A stretch of DNA of 64,000 nucleotides from Candidatus Korarchaeum sp. (lineage in GTDB: Archaea; Korarchaeota; Korarchaeia; Korarchaeales; Korarchaeaceae), in NCBI GenBank assembly GCA_038888615.1, contig JAWAID010000002.1, positions 337,594 through 401,593 on the forward strand. Direction: 5' to 3'. Of the stretch, positions 7,915-16,676 are shown in pieces. Position numbers and translations under genes: made by a program. Every line of letters begins with the position of its first letter. Within the stretch, counting starts at the first letter, position 1. A model generated the notes under the pieces. That model saw nothing but the letters and a program-made list of their open reading frames with translations. It did not search any database and was not told the origin of the DNA.

Positions 7915-9126
7915 ATGGTCGATCCGGTACTCAGCTTCGCCGTAGCGGTAGCTTTGCTGATAGGCTTGCTCATGATGAGACAGGAGGTTCACGTAGCCGT
8001 AGTGGTCTCAACGCTAGCCTTTGGCCTCTTAACACTGGGTCCCTCGCTTCCCGAGTCCACTTTCAAGGGAACATTCTCCAGGAGCACACTCTCGCTGGTC
8101 ACGGCTTTCTCATCAGCCCTCTTCATATCGTACATACTCAAGGTGAACGGTCTCTTCGATAGGATAACGGATTTCGCTGTCAGCATAGGCCCCAGGTTCG
8201 CTTCGCTTTTCATACCAGTGCTGATAGGCTTGATACCGATGCCGGGAGGGGCGTTAGTATCGGCGATGATGATGAAGAAGCACTACATGGAGAGGCAGAA
8301 GCTGGACAGCGACTTCGCCACCTTCGTCAACTACTGGTTCAGGCACGTCACTATTCCCGTCTGGCCAATCTTCCAATCCATAATAATAGCGTCGGTGATA
8401 CTCCAGACCTCAGTGGTCAGGGTAGTCGAGGCCACTTACCCAGCGGCCATAGGCTCAACCCTGGCCGGCTTGCTAATCTTCCTCACCGGGATGAGGAGGG
8501 CCAACAACTCTTTGGAGAGGACAGGAGTAAGTTACAGGTCTCTAGCTTACTTCTGGCCATTCATCACGATAATATTCCTCATATTCCTGGTGAAGCTCCC
8601 CGTGGATATCTCCCTGCTCCTCACGGCCATAGTGGTCATCGCTTACGCTAGGCCGAAGCTTAAGGACGTCAAGGAGGGGCTGAAGTTCGCTTTCTCAGTG
8701 AAGATACTGGCTGTAGTGCTAGCGGTTACCATGTTCACGCAGTACGTGTACGATAGCAGAGCCGCTGAGGCCCTGTACGACTTCATGCTCTCGAGGAGGA
8801 TACCTCCCCTCCTCCTCTGCTTCCTGATAACCTTCGTGATAGGCGTCACCACGGCTGGTGAGTACGTCTACACGGGGACGGCTCTACCGCTGTTGAGCGT
8901 GATAATAGGGACCTCATCCAACATAAGGGACTTATATCTCCTCACTAGCTACGCTGGTGGTTATTTCGGCGTTATGCTCTCACCTGTGCACCTCTGCCTG
9001 GTTTTGACGCTCGAGTACTACGGATCGAGGTACTCGGGGGTTTACAGGTACCTCCTGCCAGCCACCCTGCTCAGCCTGGTGATCACCTTCCTGGTGGCGA
9101 TCCCCCTGAGTGGTGAGCTCGCTTGA
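7915..9126 (+). CDS. DUF401 family membrane permease
   Basis: A 403-residue integral membrane protein with about ten hydrophobic segments. The family signature is visible at about residues 100-115, where LIGLIPMPGGALVSA forms a re-entrant-looking loop, followed by NYWFRHVTIPVWP. These features match the DUF401 (AF0261-type) family, distantly related to ion-transporter superfamily permeases of the CitMHS/Gnt type. The substrate is unknown. The ATG at 7915 lies close behind a TATA box. Its stop codon overlaps the TTG start of the DUF354 gene, so the two are co-translated, and the permease may supply or export a molecule used by that protein. Confidence 0.8.
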   Translation: MVDPVLSFAVAVALLIGLLMMRQEVHVAVVVSTLAFGLLTLGPSLPESTFKGTFSRSTLSLVTAFSSALFISYILKVNGLFDRITDFAVSIGPRFASLFIPVLIGLIPMPGGALVSAMMMKKHYMERQKLDSDFATFVNYWFRHVTIPVWPIFQSIIIASVILQTSVVRVVEATYPAAIGSTLAGLLIFLTGMRRANNSLERTGVSYRSLAYFWPFITIIFLIFLVKLPVDISLLLTAIVVIAYARPKLKDVKEGLKFAFSVKILAVVLAVTMFTQYVYDSRAAEALYDFMLSRRIPPLLLCFLITFVIGVTTAGEYVYTGTALPLLSVIIGTSSNIRDLYLLTSYAGGYFGVMLSPVHLCLVLTLEYYGSRYSGVYRYLLPATLLSLVITFLVAIPLSGELA

Positions 9127-10124
9127 GGAAGGTCTGGATAGATATCGTGAACGAAGCCAACGCTAGGTTCTGGAGGAGGTTCCTAAGCAAGTACGGGGGT
9201 CCGGTCCTCCTGACCGCTAGGAGGAAGGGCTCCCTATTGGAGCTCCTCAGCGCGATGTTACCGAACGTCGAGGTGATTCCCGTGGGGGAGTGGGGAGCCG
9301 GCGATCACGAGAAGCTCCTGAGGTTCGCTGAGAGGGTCAAGGGCCTGACCTCGATCCTGGAGGGCGAGGATGTCGGCTCAGCCATATCTAAGGGATCCGT
9401 CGAGCAGGCTAGGGTTGCTTTCGGATTGAGGATACCTTACATCGCTATGAACGATAACGATTTGGCCCCTCATGTTGTCACGAAGCTCACCTTTCCCTTA
9501 GCGAGCGTCTCGATAGTTCCTGAGTGCTTCTCAGGTCCTACCTACGGCGAAACCGTGAGGTTCAGGGGGGTGTTCGAGGTGGCGCACGTCCTCGATTACA
9601 TGGAGCGCGGCGAGTTCGCGGGCTCAGACCTGGGTTTGGATGAGGGTAGCTACCTGATCCTCAGGGATCCTCCTGCGGCTTCCCACTACCTCAGGGAGGG
9701 GTTTCCCGTCGAGGGGGTCATCAGGAAGATCGCTGAGCTGGGGGTACCCACGGTCAGGATCACGAGGGATGGGTTCGTCGAGCTCCCCTCGGGGGAGAGG
9801 ATGAGGGCTGCTCTCGATGGTATATCGATCATCTCGAAATCTGCTGGAGTGATCTCGGGTGGCGGGACGATGGTGAGGGAAGCCGCTTTACTAGGCGTGC
9901 CATCGATATCCCTCTTCCCCAGGGAGGAGCCATGCGTCAGCAGAGTCCTGATGGAAGCGGGGTTGATGCTCAAAGCTGAGCCGAAGGACTTAGTGGAAGT
10001 TTACAGGAAGATGAGGAGGGATTGGGAATCCGGCTCCCTGAAGGAGAGGGCCCTTGAGTTCCTGAAGACGTGCGAGGACCCAGTTGATGTAGCTATCGAT
10101 GCCCTGAGGAGGTTCTCGGACTAA
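9123..10124 (+). CDS. DUF354 family glycosyltransferase-like protein
   Basis: A 333-residue cytoplasmic protein with the DUF354 pattern: an N-terminal KVWIDIVNEAN strand-loop, a central MNDNDLAPH segment near residue 113-122, and a C-terminal half with SGGGTMVREAALLGVP at about 243-258, which resembles the nucleotide-sugar binding turn of GT-B glycosyltransferases. DUF354 proteins are related to UDP-GlcNAc 2-epimerase/MurG folds; the actual reaction here is not known. TTG at 9123 is chosen because it overlaps the upstream stop (TTGA) and follows GGTGAGC. The 3' end overlaps the convergent beta-lactamase-fold gene by 4 nt. Confidence 0.8.
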   Translation: MRKVWIDIVNEANARFWRRFLSKYGGPVLLTARRKGSLLELLSAMLPNVEVIPVGEWGAGDHEKLLRFAERVKGLTSILEGEDVGSAISKGSVEQARVAFGLRIPYIAMNDNDLAPHVVTKLTFPLASVSIVPECFSGPTYGETVRFRGVFEVAHVLDYMERGEFAGSDLGLDEGSYLILRDPPAASHYLREGFPVEGVIRKIAELGVPTVRITRDGFVELPSGERMRAALDGISIISKSAGVISGGGTMVREAALLGVPSISLFPREEPCVSRVLMEAGLMLKAEPKDLVEVYRKMRRDWESGSLKERALEFLKTCEDPVDVAIDALRRFSD

Positions 10125-10987
10125 TCGTTCAACCTCCAAACGATGCCCCTCTCGCTCACCTCGGCCTCGACTAAGCTGCTCTCGTAGAGCCTCGAGAGGA
10201 GGGACCTCAGCGTCACAGCACCCAGTATCAGGGAGCCCGGCGTGAGCTCGGCCCCTCCCTCAGCCAGCAACCTGAAGGTGAGTTCCTCCACAGTCAGTCC
10301 CCTGGCCCTCAGGGTCGACATGACCCTCCCCCTGAGCGACTCCAAGGTCCCTATGTTCACCTCTATCAGCTCAGAGGCCCTCCTCCCCTCTAAGATCGGG
10401 CCATGCGATGGAACCACCTTCTCGAAGTCCCTGGCCCTATCCCTCAGCCACTCAAGAGTGCTCAAAGCAGCCTCAAAGTCCAGGAAGTAAGGTATGACAA
10501 CCCTCTTGAGGAGCCTATCGCCGAAGAAAGAGTCGGCAGCGTATAGGACACCTTGATCGCTCAAGTAACCCACTTGACCGAACGTGTGGCCCGGTAAACC
10601 GATCGCCTCCAGACAATCCAACTTGAAGGGGAGCCTGAATGGATTGTCGACGTGAACTGAAACAGCCTCAACGTGAAATATGAGGTTCCAAGGAGCGTAA
10701 CCACCGAAAGTAGTGGCTTCCCTCACCTCGGGTGATTCTATGAACGGTAGCTCTTGAATGGGGGCGTACGTCCCTAGGGCGCTCCTCAACCCTCTAGCCG
10801 CTAGCACGTGATCGGAGTGGGAGTGAGTCAGCAGTACGGCCTCTATACTCCCCTGCTCCTCTATCTGGGCTCTCCTCCCCTCAGGACAGCCGGGATCTAT
10901 GATGTAGAAACCCGAGGGGGATCTTATGAACAGCGTGGCGGGGCTTCCGGGGAGTACGAAGGTCCCGTTTCCCAGACCCTTAAGCAT
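10121..10987 (-). CDS. Metallo-beta-lactamase fold hydrolase with C-terminal winged helix
   Basis: A 288-residue metallohydrolase. The metal-binding signature HSHSDH is at residues 55-60, with further ligands H134 (GLPGHT), D152 (AADSFF) and H195 (VPSHGP), so the dinuclear zinc site looks complete. Residues about 205-285 form an additional small helical/winged domain (LTVEELTFRLL to the C-terminal strand), as in LACTB2-type proteins. Substrate unknown; relatives act on thioesters, nucleic acids or glyoxalase-type substrates. It begins 22 nt after the stop of the GT2 gene and is probably last in that leftward operon. Confidence 0.85.
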   Translation of the reverse strand: MLKGLGNGTFVLPGSPATLFIRSPSGFYIIDPGCPEGRRAQIEEQGSIEAVLLTHSHSDHVLAARGLRSALGTYAPIQELPFIESPEVREATTFGGYAPWNLIFHVEAVSVHVDNPFRLPFKLDCLEAIGLPGHTFGQVGYLSDQGVLYAADSFFGDRLLKRVVIPYFLDFEAALSTLEWLRDRARDFEKVVPSHGPILEGRRASELIEVNIGTLESLRGRVMSTLRARGLTVEELTFRLLAEGGAELTPGSLILGAVTLRSLLSRLYESSLVEAEVSERGIVWRLND

Positions 10988-11009
10988 GAGCTCGACCTCC
11001 CGGTAGCTC

Positions 11010-12497
11010 TTAAAACCTTACCTCCTGGGCTATCCTCTCCTCAATCCCCTTCCTCTCTATGAACGTCCAGCCGAAGCTTCTCCCCCTCAGCCTGGCGTGG
11101 AGCACGTCTAGGAAGCACTTCAGCATCAACGCCTCATGGAACTGCTTATAGCCTATAGCGAACAGGGGAATTACAGCGAGCGATACGTCCTTCTCCTCAG
11201 CTATCTGCAGCGATATGAGCGTGATCAAGATCTGAAGGGTTGAGAACAATATCACTTGAACTATCAGGGGGAGTACCAGTCCTCTGAGGATAGCTAAGGC
11301 TATGGAGATAATGGATAGGAAGTCTATGAACGGGATTATTAGGTTATTCATGATTATTAGAGGGAAATCGAGTGCTTTAAGGTGACCGAAGCCCGAGGAA
11401 TACCTGTAAACATCCTTATGCTTGAATAGGACCTCGAAAGCCCCTCTGTACCACCTCAACCTCTGCTTATAGAGGCTCCTAAGTCTCTCAGGTACCTCCG
11501 TGAATGCCACAGCGTATGAGCTCGCCTGAACTACCTTACCCGCTTTCAGAGCTTTTACCGTCACGTCGAAGTCCTCAGTAAGTGTATCAGCATCATAAAA
11601 CCCTGTGATCTCTAAAATATCCCTCCTGAAAGCTCCTAAGGCTCCTGATATTATGGGGACAGCTCCCAATACGCTCAAGCCCTTCCTGAAGAGGTGGAAG
11701 GTCGCTATGTACTCCACCGCCTGGAGCTTGGTGAGTAAGTTCACCCTGTTCCTCACCATCACGTTCCCAGCCACCGCTGAGACGTTAGGATCCTGAAGCT
11801 TCCTGACCAGCTCCCCTATTGCCTCCCTGGTGATCAGCGTATCAGCGTCTATGAAGACCACTACCTCACCTCTTGCGAACCTCAAGCCGAAGTTCAGGGC
11901 TCTGGCTTTCCCCATACCCCCCACTTCCTTCCTCAACACCTTGACCCTCGGGCCTTGGTACTTCGAAGCCACTTCGAAGGTCCTGTCCGTCGAAGCGTCA
12001 TCCACCACTATGACCTCCTTCGGCTCATAATCTGACTCAAGAACGGACCTTATCGTGTGCCCTATTACCTTCTCCTCGTTCCTAGCCGGTATTATCACGC
12101 TCACGAGAGGCCTGTAGATGAGGGGCTGTTTCCTCTCCCTCTCCTCCAGGTTCCTGTAGTATATGGCTAGTGGGACCAGCAGCAAGTAGTGCCAAGTTAT
12201 CATGGTCAGCCCGAACGCTAGGAGGCTGTAGAGCAACCTCTCGAAGATGCTATACACGTCGTAGGAGATTATGAGGGAGAGGATTAGTGGCACGCCGATG
12301 ATGAGGAGGGGAAGGAAGTCCTCCCCTACGTACCTAGGTCTCTCAGACCTCCTGAAAGCCATAGCGTGAAAGGTGAAGTAGGAGGATATCGCGATCGCTG
12401 TTAAGAACGCCATTAAGGAGAGTTTACCTCCTATCGCAATGGGTATCAGTATTAGGTTGAGGTACATCAGCGAGAGGGTTACGTAAATGCCCTTCAC
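11010..12497 (-). CDS. Membrane GT2 family processive-type glycosyltransferase
   Basis: A 495-residue enzyme with four N-terminal membrane segments (to about residue 115), a cytosolic GT-A domain, and two or three C-terminal membrane segments. Catalytic motifs are all visible: VVDDAS (D166, D167), DAD at 217-219, TEDFD at 307-311 and QRLRW at 345-349, the Q..RW motif of cellulose/hyaluronan synthase-like enzymes. It should polymerise or transfer sugars from a nucleotide sugar across the membrane. Its start overlaps the stop of the TackOD1-like gene by 4 nt, linking polysaccharide synthesis with that putative regulator. The sugar and product cannot be told from sequence. Confidence 0.88.
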   Translation of the reverse strand: MKGIYVTLSLMYLNLILIPIAIGGKLSLMAFLTAIAISSYFTFHAMAFRRSERPRYVGEDFLPLLIIGVPLILSLIISYDVYSIFERLLYSLLAFGLTMITWHYLLLVPLAIYYRNLEERERKQPLIYRPLVSVIIPARNEEKVIGHTIRSVLESDYEPKEVIVVDDASTDRTFEVASKYQGPRVKVLRKEVGGMGKARALNFGLRFARGEVVVFIDADTLITREAIGELVRKLQDPNVSAVAGNVMVRNRVNLLTKLQAVEYIATFHLFRKGLSVLGAVPIISGALGAFRRDILEITGFYDADTLTEDFDVTVKALKAGKVVQASSYAVAFTEVPERLRSLYKQRLRWYRGAFEVLFKHKDVYRYSSGFGHLKALDFPLIIMNNLIIPFIDFLSIISIALAILRGLVLPLIVQVILFSTLQILITLISLQIAEEKDVSLAVIPLFAIGYKQFHEALMLKCFLDVLHARLRGRSFGWTFIERKGIEERIAQEVRF

Positions 12498-13441
12498 GAT
12501 TCCCCTCCTCCGAGCGACTTCAGCACTTCCTCAGCCACCTCATCGAAGTCCCCAAGCTTCAACAACCTCACCCCGAGGCGTGATGCTAACGAGCGGACGG
12601 CCTCCTCCACCTCCCCCCTATGGATGACTATCACGTCCCTGGCGCTCACTCCATAGGCTTTAGCGAATACAGCTAGGAGCCTCTCCCGATCTAAGTCCTC
12701 AACGACCTCTATAACGGTAAATTCCGATCCAGGTTTCCTAATCACGATGCTGAACTCCAGCTCGACCTCCGAGGATCCTCTAACCTTAGCGTAAGGCCCC
12801 TCGACCTCGTAACCGTGAGCTTTGCTCCTAATGGCATCGTGGAGCTTCAGGACGGGGTCCTCCCTCCTAATGCCCTCAGGCACCACGACGTACCTGTACA
12901 CCTCCTTGGGTCTCAGTTCGACCTCCCTGTTCTCGTAACCGCATTTCAGACATTCGTGAGTTAAAGAGGGGACTGAGAAGACCTCACCGCATTCCCCACA
13001 CCTGTACACGTCAGCCACCCTCAATGAGTCTATTCCCAGGCCCTTCAGTTCCCTCCTGCACTTGGGACAAGAGAGCCTCCCCCTCTGATCCAGGAACTCC
13101 GATTCTAGGCCCACGTAACTGCAGGTCAAGTGCTCTATCGCAACGCTCCTGTGGAAGTCGAGCGATCCGCAATAGGGGCACTTGGCCCTGACTAGGAAGA
13201 CCTCCGAACCGCACTTGGAGCATGAGGCTACCCTATCGTGGACCTCCTTCCTCAGGACGCCTATCTCAACTAGCTCCCTTATGAGCTCCATGGCATCATC
13301 GCACTTGATCCCGAGTTCCTCGAGGGCGCTGCAGTACTCGTAGCCCAGGGCCGGGTCGTACCTGGGGGCTATCCGATCGACCTCACCCTTGAGTATGAGG
13401 TCAACGAGCCTCAAAGCTTCGGATCGGAGGAGGCCATTCAT
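12494..13441 (-). CDS. TackOD1-like multi-zinc-ribbon protein
   Basis: A 315-residue protein. After a short helical N-terminus come paired cysteines: CSKCGS and CPYCGS (about 74-96), HLTC near 108-111, CPKC near 125-128, then CGECG and CLKCGY before 170. This spacing matches the TackOD1 domain described in TACK archaea as a signalling output module. Residues 180-300 form an alpha/beta domain ending in an archaeal PylS-like strand-helix pattern. Transcription probably starts at its own ATG: the TATA box ATTTATATTA at 13463-13472 is 25 nt upstream. A paralogue lies just upstream at 13491-14465, and GT2 overlaps downstream. Confidence 0.65.
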   Translation of the reverse strand: MNGLLRSEALRLVDLILKGEVDRIAPRYDPALGYEYCSALEELGIKCDDAMELIRELVEIGVLRKEVHDRVASCSKCGSEVFLVRAKCPYCGSLDFHRSVAIEHLTCSYVGLESEFLDQRGRLSCPKCRRELKGLGIDSLRVADVYRCGECGEVFSVPSLTHECLKCGYENREVELRPKEVYRYVVVPEGIRREDPVLKLHDAIRSKAHGYEVEGPYAKVRGSSEVELEFSIVIRKPGSEFTVIEVVEDLDRERLLAVFAKAYGVSARDVIVIHRGEVEEAVRSLASRLGVRLLKLGDFDEVAEEVLKSLGGGES

Positions 13442-13490
13442 TCAACTCAACTTTAGGGGGCAATAATATAAATGCGGAGCCCGCTCGGAT

Positions 13491-14465
13491 CTACTGGCTG
13501 AGGAATTGAGCTGACACCCCTCCCCTCGCTCTTAAGGGTTTCCCATCTAAACCGCTAAGTATCTTAGAAGCGGCCTCCTCAGGACTGGAGGCCTCTATTA
13601 AGTTTATGTTGAAGCTCCTAGCTATTACCTTAGCTCCTTCACTCGCTTTAGGTACGGCGATGAGAGTGGCTTCGGTTGAGTGAGAATCCACCATCTTCCC
13701 GAAGAGCGAGAGCACTTTATCCTCCGACACCGGACTCTCGCTCTGAACTAAATCGATCAGGTGCTCGCCCTCACCTCTGATGGACATCGAGAACCTGTGG
13801 ACTATGCCTGAGAGCCCGAGCACCTCCCTGGGGCTGATTACATCGACCCCCCTCTCCCTCAGGATCCTAACTACCTCCTCCAGCAACGGCCTCATAGCCA
13901 ATAGCTTCTCCCTCACCACCTCGTACTTGTAGATGGGCTTCAGAACGAGCTCCCTCTCATTCGACCTCGTTCCACAATCGGCGCATTCAAACGATAGCTT
14001 CGGTGAGAGGGAGATCTTACCGCAGTCCTCACAGAGTATGACGCCGCTCAGCCTATTGTAATCAACCCCTATGGCCCTAAGCATCCTCCCGCACTTAGGG
14101 CACCTCAGCGATTCCCCCACTGTGAAGTCCTCAGCTGGCGCCACGAAGCCGCAGGGTAGGTGAGTTACGGCTTCAACCCTCCTGATCTTGGTTGAATCGC
14201 AGACCGGGCACTTGAACCTCGGCATCAGCTTGAAGGAACCGCAGTTCGGGCATGAGGGTAAGCTCCCCACTTTGGACTTCCTCAGGACTCCCCTCTCAGC
14301 CAGCGACTCCAGAATCTCATTCAAGTTCGGGCATTCCTCTCTCGTTAAGTTCAGGGAGCTGTAGAAACTAGGACCTTCCTCATAAGATACCACCGGCTCA
14401 AGCTCCTCGATCCCCGCTTCCGTGAGCGACGATATCACCACATCCTCGGAGCATCCCTCTCCCAT
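13491..14465 (-). CDS. TackOD1-like multi-zinc-ribbon protein, paralogue
   Basis: A 324-residue paralogue of the neighbouring 12494-13441 product with the same order of elements: CPNCGS, CPVCDS, then HLPCGF, CPKCGR, CEDCGK and CADCG between about residues 70 and 170, followed by an alpha/beta C-terminal part with RFSMSIRGEGEHL corresponding to ELEFSIVIR in the sister. The N-terminal 55 residues differ. The domain matches TackOD1-type zinc-binding output modules; ligand and partner are unknown. A TATA-like run at about 14501-14512 precedes the ATG at 14465. Presence of two copies in one operon with a glycosyltransferase suggests paired or heteromeric regulators. Confidence 0.65.
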   Translation of the reverse strand: MGEGCSEDVVISSLTEAGIEELEPVVSYEEGPSFYSSLNLTREECPNLNEILESLAERGVLRKSKVGSLPSCPNCGSFKLMPRFKCPVCDSTKIRRVEAVTHLPCGFVAPAEDFTVGESLRCPKCGRMLRAIGVDYNRLSGVILCEDCGKISLSPKLSFECADCGTRSNERELVLKPIYKYEVVREKLLAMRPLLEEVVRILRERGVDVISPREVLGLSGIVHRFSMSIRGEGEHLIDLVQSESPVSEDKVLSLFGKMVDSHSTEATLIAVPKASEGAKVIARSFNINLIEASSPEEAASKILSGLDGKPLRARGGVSAQFLSQ

Positions 14466-14530
14466 GACCTACAGAAATTCCTAGCTGAACCTTACTAATA
14501 AAAATTACTACAGTGTTCTAGTGAGGTACG

Positions 14531-15352
14531 CTAAGCTATAGCCACTAGGATGCCCGCCACCACTAAGGCCCCGCCCAGGGCAGAGGCCCTGTCCAACTTG
14601 CTCCCGCTGAAGCTGGAGAGTATGAGGGAGACTACGGGTCCTAAAGCTGTCGTTAGGGAGGCTATAGCTACTCCTAACTCCCTTACAGCGTAGAAGTAAA
14701 GTGGGAGCGCTATGCCCACGCCCACGGATCCTCCCAGAGCGGCTTTCCCAAACCCCTTGACCTTGAGCGAGGGCGCTGAGGGGATTAGATAGGCTATAGT
14801 CACGATAGCCGAGTTCCAAGTGGTTAGGGTGAGCTCGCTCACGTAGTTAAGGGCTAACTTGGCTGCTATAGGTCCTAGGGTCCATCCGAGGGAGGCCATG
14901 AGGCTAAGAGCGACCCCCCTAGCGGCCCACCTCCCCCCTCCCCTTGAGATGAGCCAGATGCCGGCGAGGGCTAAAGCGGCTCCCAGCAGCACCTCTAATG
15001 AGAACGGCTCCCCTATCATGAGGCTAGGTAGTAGGGCAGACCATATTAGGTAGGTGAAGCCCACGGGAGTAGCTCTGCCAGGACCTATCAACGCTATGGA
15101 CTTCAGGAAGAGGTAATCGGCCATCCCGGTCCCCAGGGCCGTGTTGAGCACTACGTACGGCAGGGCTGAGGGAGGGGGTATCCTGAGATCCCCCATTAGG
15201 GAAGATATTATGAGGAGTATTGATAGAGCTCCTAAGGACTTCCAGAAGTTGGCTTTAGCTGATCCTCCCTCTCTAGATGCCTCAGCGTAGAGAATGGGGG
15301 TGATCCCCCAGACGCAGCCTGAGAACACGGCCGCAGCTACCGCCAGTTCCAA
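14531..15352 (-). CDS. EamA (DMT superfamily) transporter
   Basis: A 273-residue protein made of two EamA repeats with about ten membrane segments: the first repeat starts at VFSGCVWGITPILY, the second at ALSLMASLGWTLGPIAAKLA (about residue 146). Each repeat ends in GAAL/GGAL-type helices, as in drug/metabolite exporters. The TTG at 15352 is the only start near the 5' end; it follows GGGGATC and lies 25-30 nt from the AT-rich block at 15375-15388, so a nearly leaderless mRNA is likely. It is divergent to HMG-CoA reductase. Substrate unknown. Confidence 0.82.
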   Translation of the reverse strand: MELAVAAAVFSGCVWGITPILYAEASREGGSAKANFWKSLGALSILLIISSLMGDLRIPPPSALPYVVLNTALGTGMADYLFLKSIALIGPGRATPVGFTYLIWSALLPSLMIGEPFSLEVLLGAALALAGIWLISRGGGRWAARGVALSLMASLGWTLGPIAAKLALNYVSELTLTTWNSAIVTIAYLIPSAPSLKVKGFGKAALGGSVGVGIALPLYFYAVRELGVAIASLTTALGPVVSLILSSFSGSKLDRASALGGALVVAGILVAIA

Positions 15353-15404
15353 GCGATCCCCGAACTGAGGTCAACGTTAATTTAATATCATGGGTGCTTA
15401 TCCT
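15353..15404. promoter_or_regulatory. Shared bidirectional TATA region
   Basis: The 52-nt gap between the EamA start (15352) and the HMG-CoA reductase start (15405) has a single AT block, TTAATTTAATAT at 15377-15388. Read rightward it places transcription near 15405; read leftward near 15355. One block may therefore serve both genes. Confidence 0.5.
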
Positions 15405-16676
15405 ATGCGCACCTCCAGGATATCCGGGTTCTACAACCTCCCGGTGGAGGAGAGGCTCAAGATAGTCAAGGATTTTGCGAACTTGACCGATGAGGAAGTT
15501 GAAGTAGTTAAGAATGGGAAGCTGGCTATTGAGATCGCTGATCACATGATAGAGAACGTTATAGGATTATACTCACTTCCCTTCGCCGTTGCCACGAACT
15601 TCCTGATAAACGGGAAGGATTACCTAGTTCCAATGGTGATAGAGGAGCCAAGCGTAGTTGCTGCAGCCAGCAATGCAGCTAAGATGGCCAGGGAGTCAGG
15701 GGGATTTCACGCGACCGCTACCGACTCAATAATGATATCCCAGATACAGGTGGTGAGGGTGCCCAACGTGGAGGAGGCTAAGAGGGCGATATTATCTGAG
15801 AAGGAGAAGCTTCTAGCCTCAGCGAACGAGATGGACCCTCTGTTAACTAAGCTAGGTGGAGGGGCCAGGGATCTGGAGGTGAGGGTCGTTGAGACGGATG
15901 CCGGACCGATGCTGATAGTGCACCTCCTCGTGGACACGCTAGACGCGATGGGGGCCAACACGGTCAACACGATGGCCGAGGGACTGGCCCCGACGGTGGA
16001 GAGGCTGACGGGGGGCAGGGTCTACCTGAGGATACTATCGAACCTGGCCGATAGGAGGCTGGCCAGGGCCAAGGCCAAGTTCTCGAAGGCCGCGATAGGA
16101 GGGGAGGATGTCGTTGAGGGTATAATGTGGGCCTACAGGTTCGCTAAGTACGATCCCTACAGGGCCGCTACCCATAACAAGGGGATAATGAACGGCATAA
16201 TAGCTGTGGCCCTAGCTACAGGGCAGGACACGAGGGCCCTCGAGGCAGGAGCCCATAGCTACGCCGCTAGAGGCGGTAGCTATACTACGCTCACCGACTA
16301 CTGGGTGGATGAGAACGGGGACCTCTGGGGTAGTATCGAGCTTCCCATGGCTGTTGGAACTGTCGGAGGAGTAGTTAGAGTTCATCCAATGGCTAAGATA
16401 GCCCTAAAGATACTTGGAGTTGAGAAAGCTAGGGAGCTAGCCATGGTCATGGCTTCAGTTGGCTTAGCTCAGAACTTCGCCGCTCTGAGAGCTCTGGCCA
16501 CGGAGGGCATACAGGCGGGGCACATGAGACTGCACGCCAGGAACATAGCTATGTCAGCGGGGGCCACGCCCAGCGAGGTGGATGAGGTCGTGGAGAGGAT
16601 GCTCAGGGAGAGGAGGATACACGTGGAGAGGGCCAAACAGATACTGGAGGAGATGAGGAGTGGGAAGAAAGCTTGA
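15405..16676 (+). CDS. mvaA: Hydroxymethylglutaryl-CoA reductase, class II type
   Basis: HMG-CoA reductase forms or uses mevalonate, the precursor of archaeal isoprenoid lipids. The sequence is of the class II kind: SRISGFYNLP at the N-terminus, ENVIGLYSLPFAVAT, the catalytic Lys in HNKGIMNGI, the Asp in GQDTRALEAGAH, and the catalytic His in GHMRLHARN near the C-terminus, so all four catalytic residues appear present. ATG 15405 (423 residues) is preferred over ATG 15390 because the TATA block at 15377-15388 is only 25 nt upstream, implying a leaderless mRNA; the upstream ATG would lie in the promoter. The 3' end overlaps the enolase-superfamily gene by 17 nt. Confidence 0.93.
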   Translation: MRTSRISGFYNLPVEERLKIVKDFANLTDEEVEVVKNGKLAIEIADHMIENVIGLYSLPFAVATNFLINGKDYLVPMVIEEPSVVAAASNAAKMARESGGFHATATDSIMISQIQVVRVPNVEEAKRAILSEKEKLLASANEMDPLLTKLGGGARDLEVRVVETDAGPMLIVHLLVDTLDAMGANTVNTMAEGLAPTVERLTGGRVYLRILSNLADRRLARAKAKFSKAAIGGEDVVEGIMWAYRFAKYDPYRAATHNKGIMNGIIAVALATGQDTRALEAGAHSYAARGGSYTTLTDYWVDENGDLWGSIELPMAVGTVGGVVRVHPMAKIALKILGVEKARELAMVMASVGLAQNFAALRALATEGIQAGHMRLHARNIAMSAGATPSEVDEVVERMLRERRIHVERAKQILEEMRSGKKA

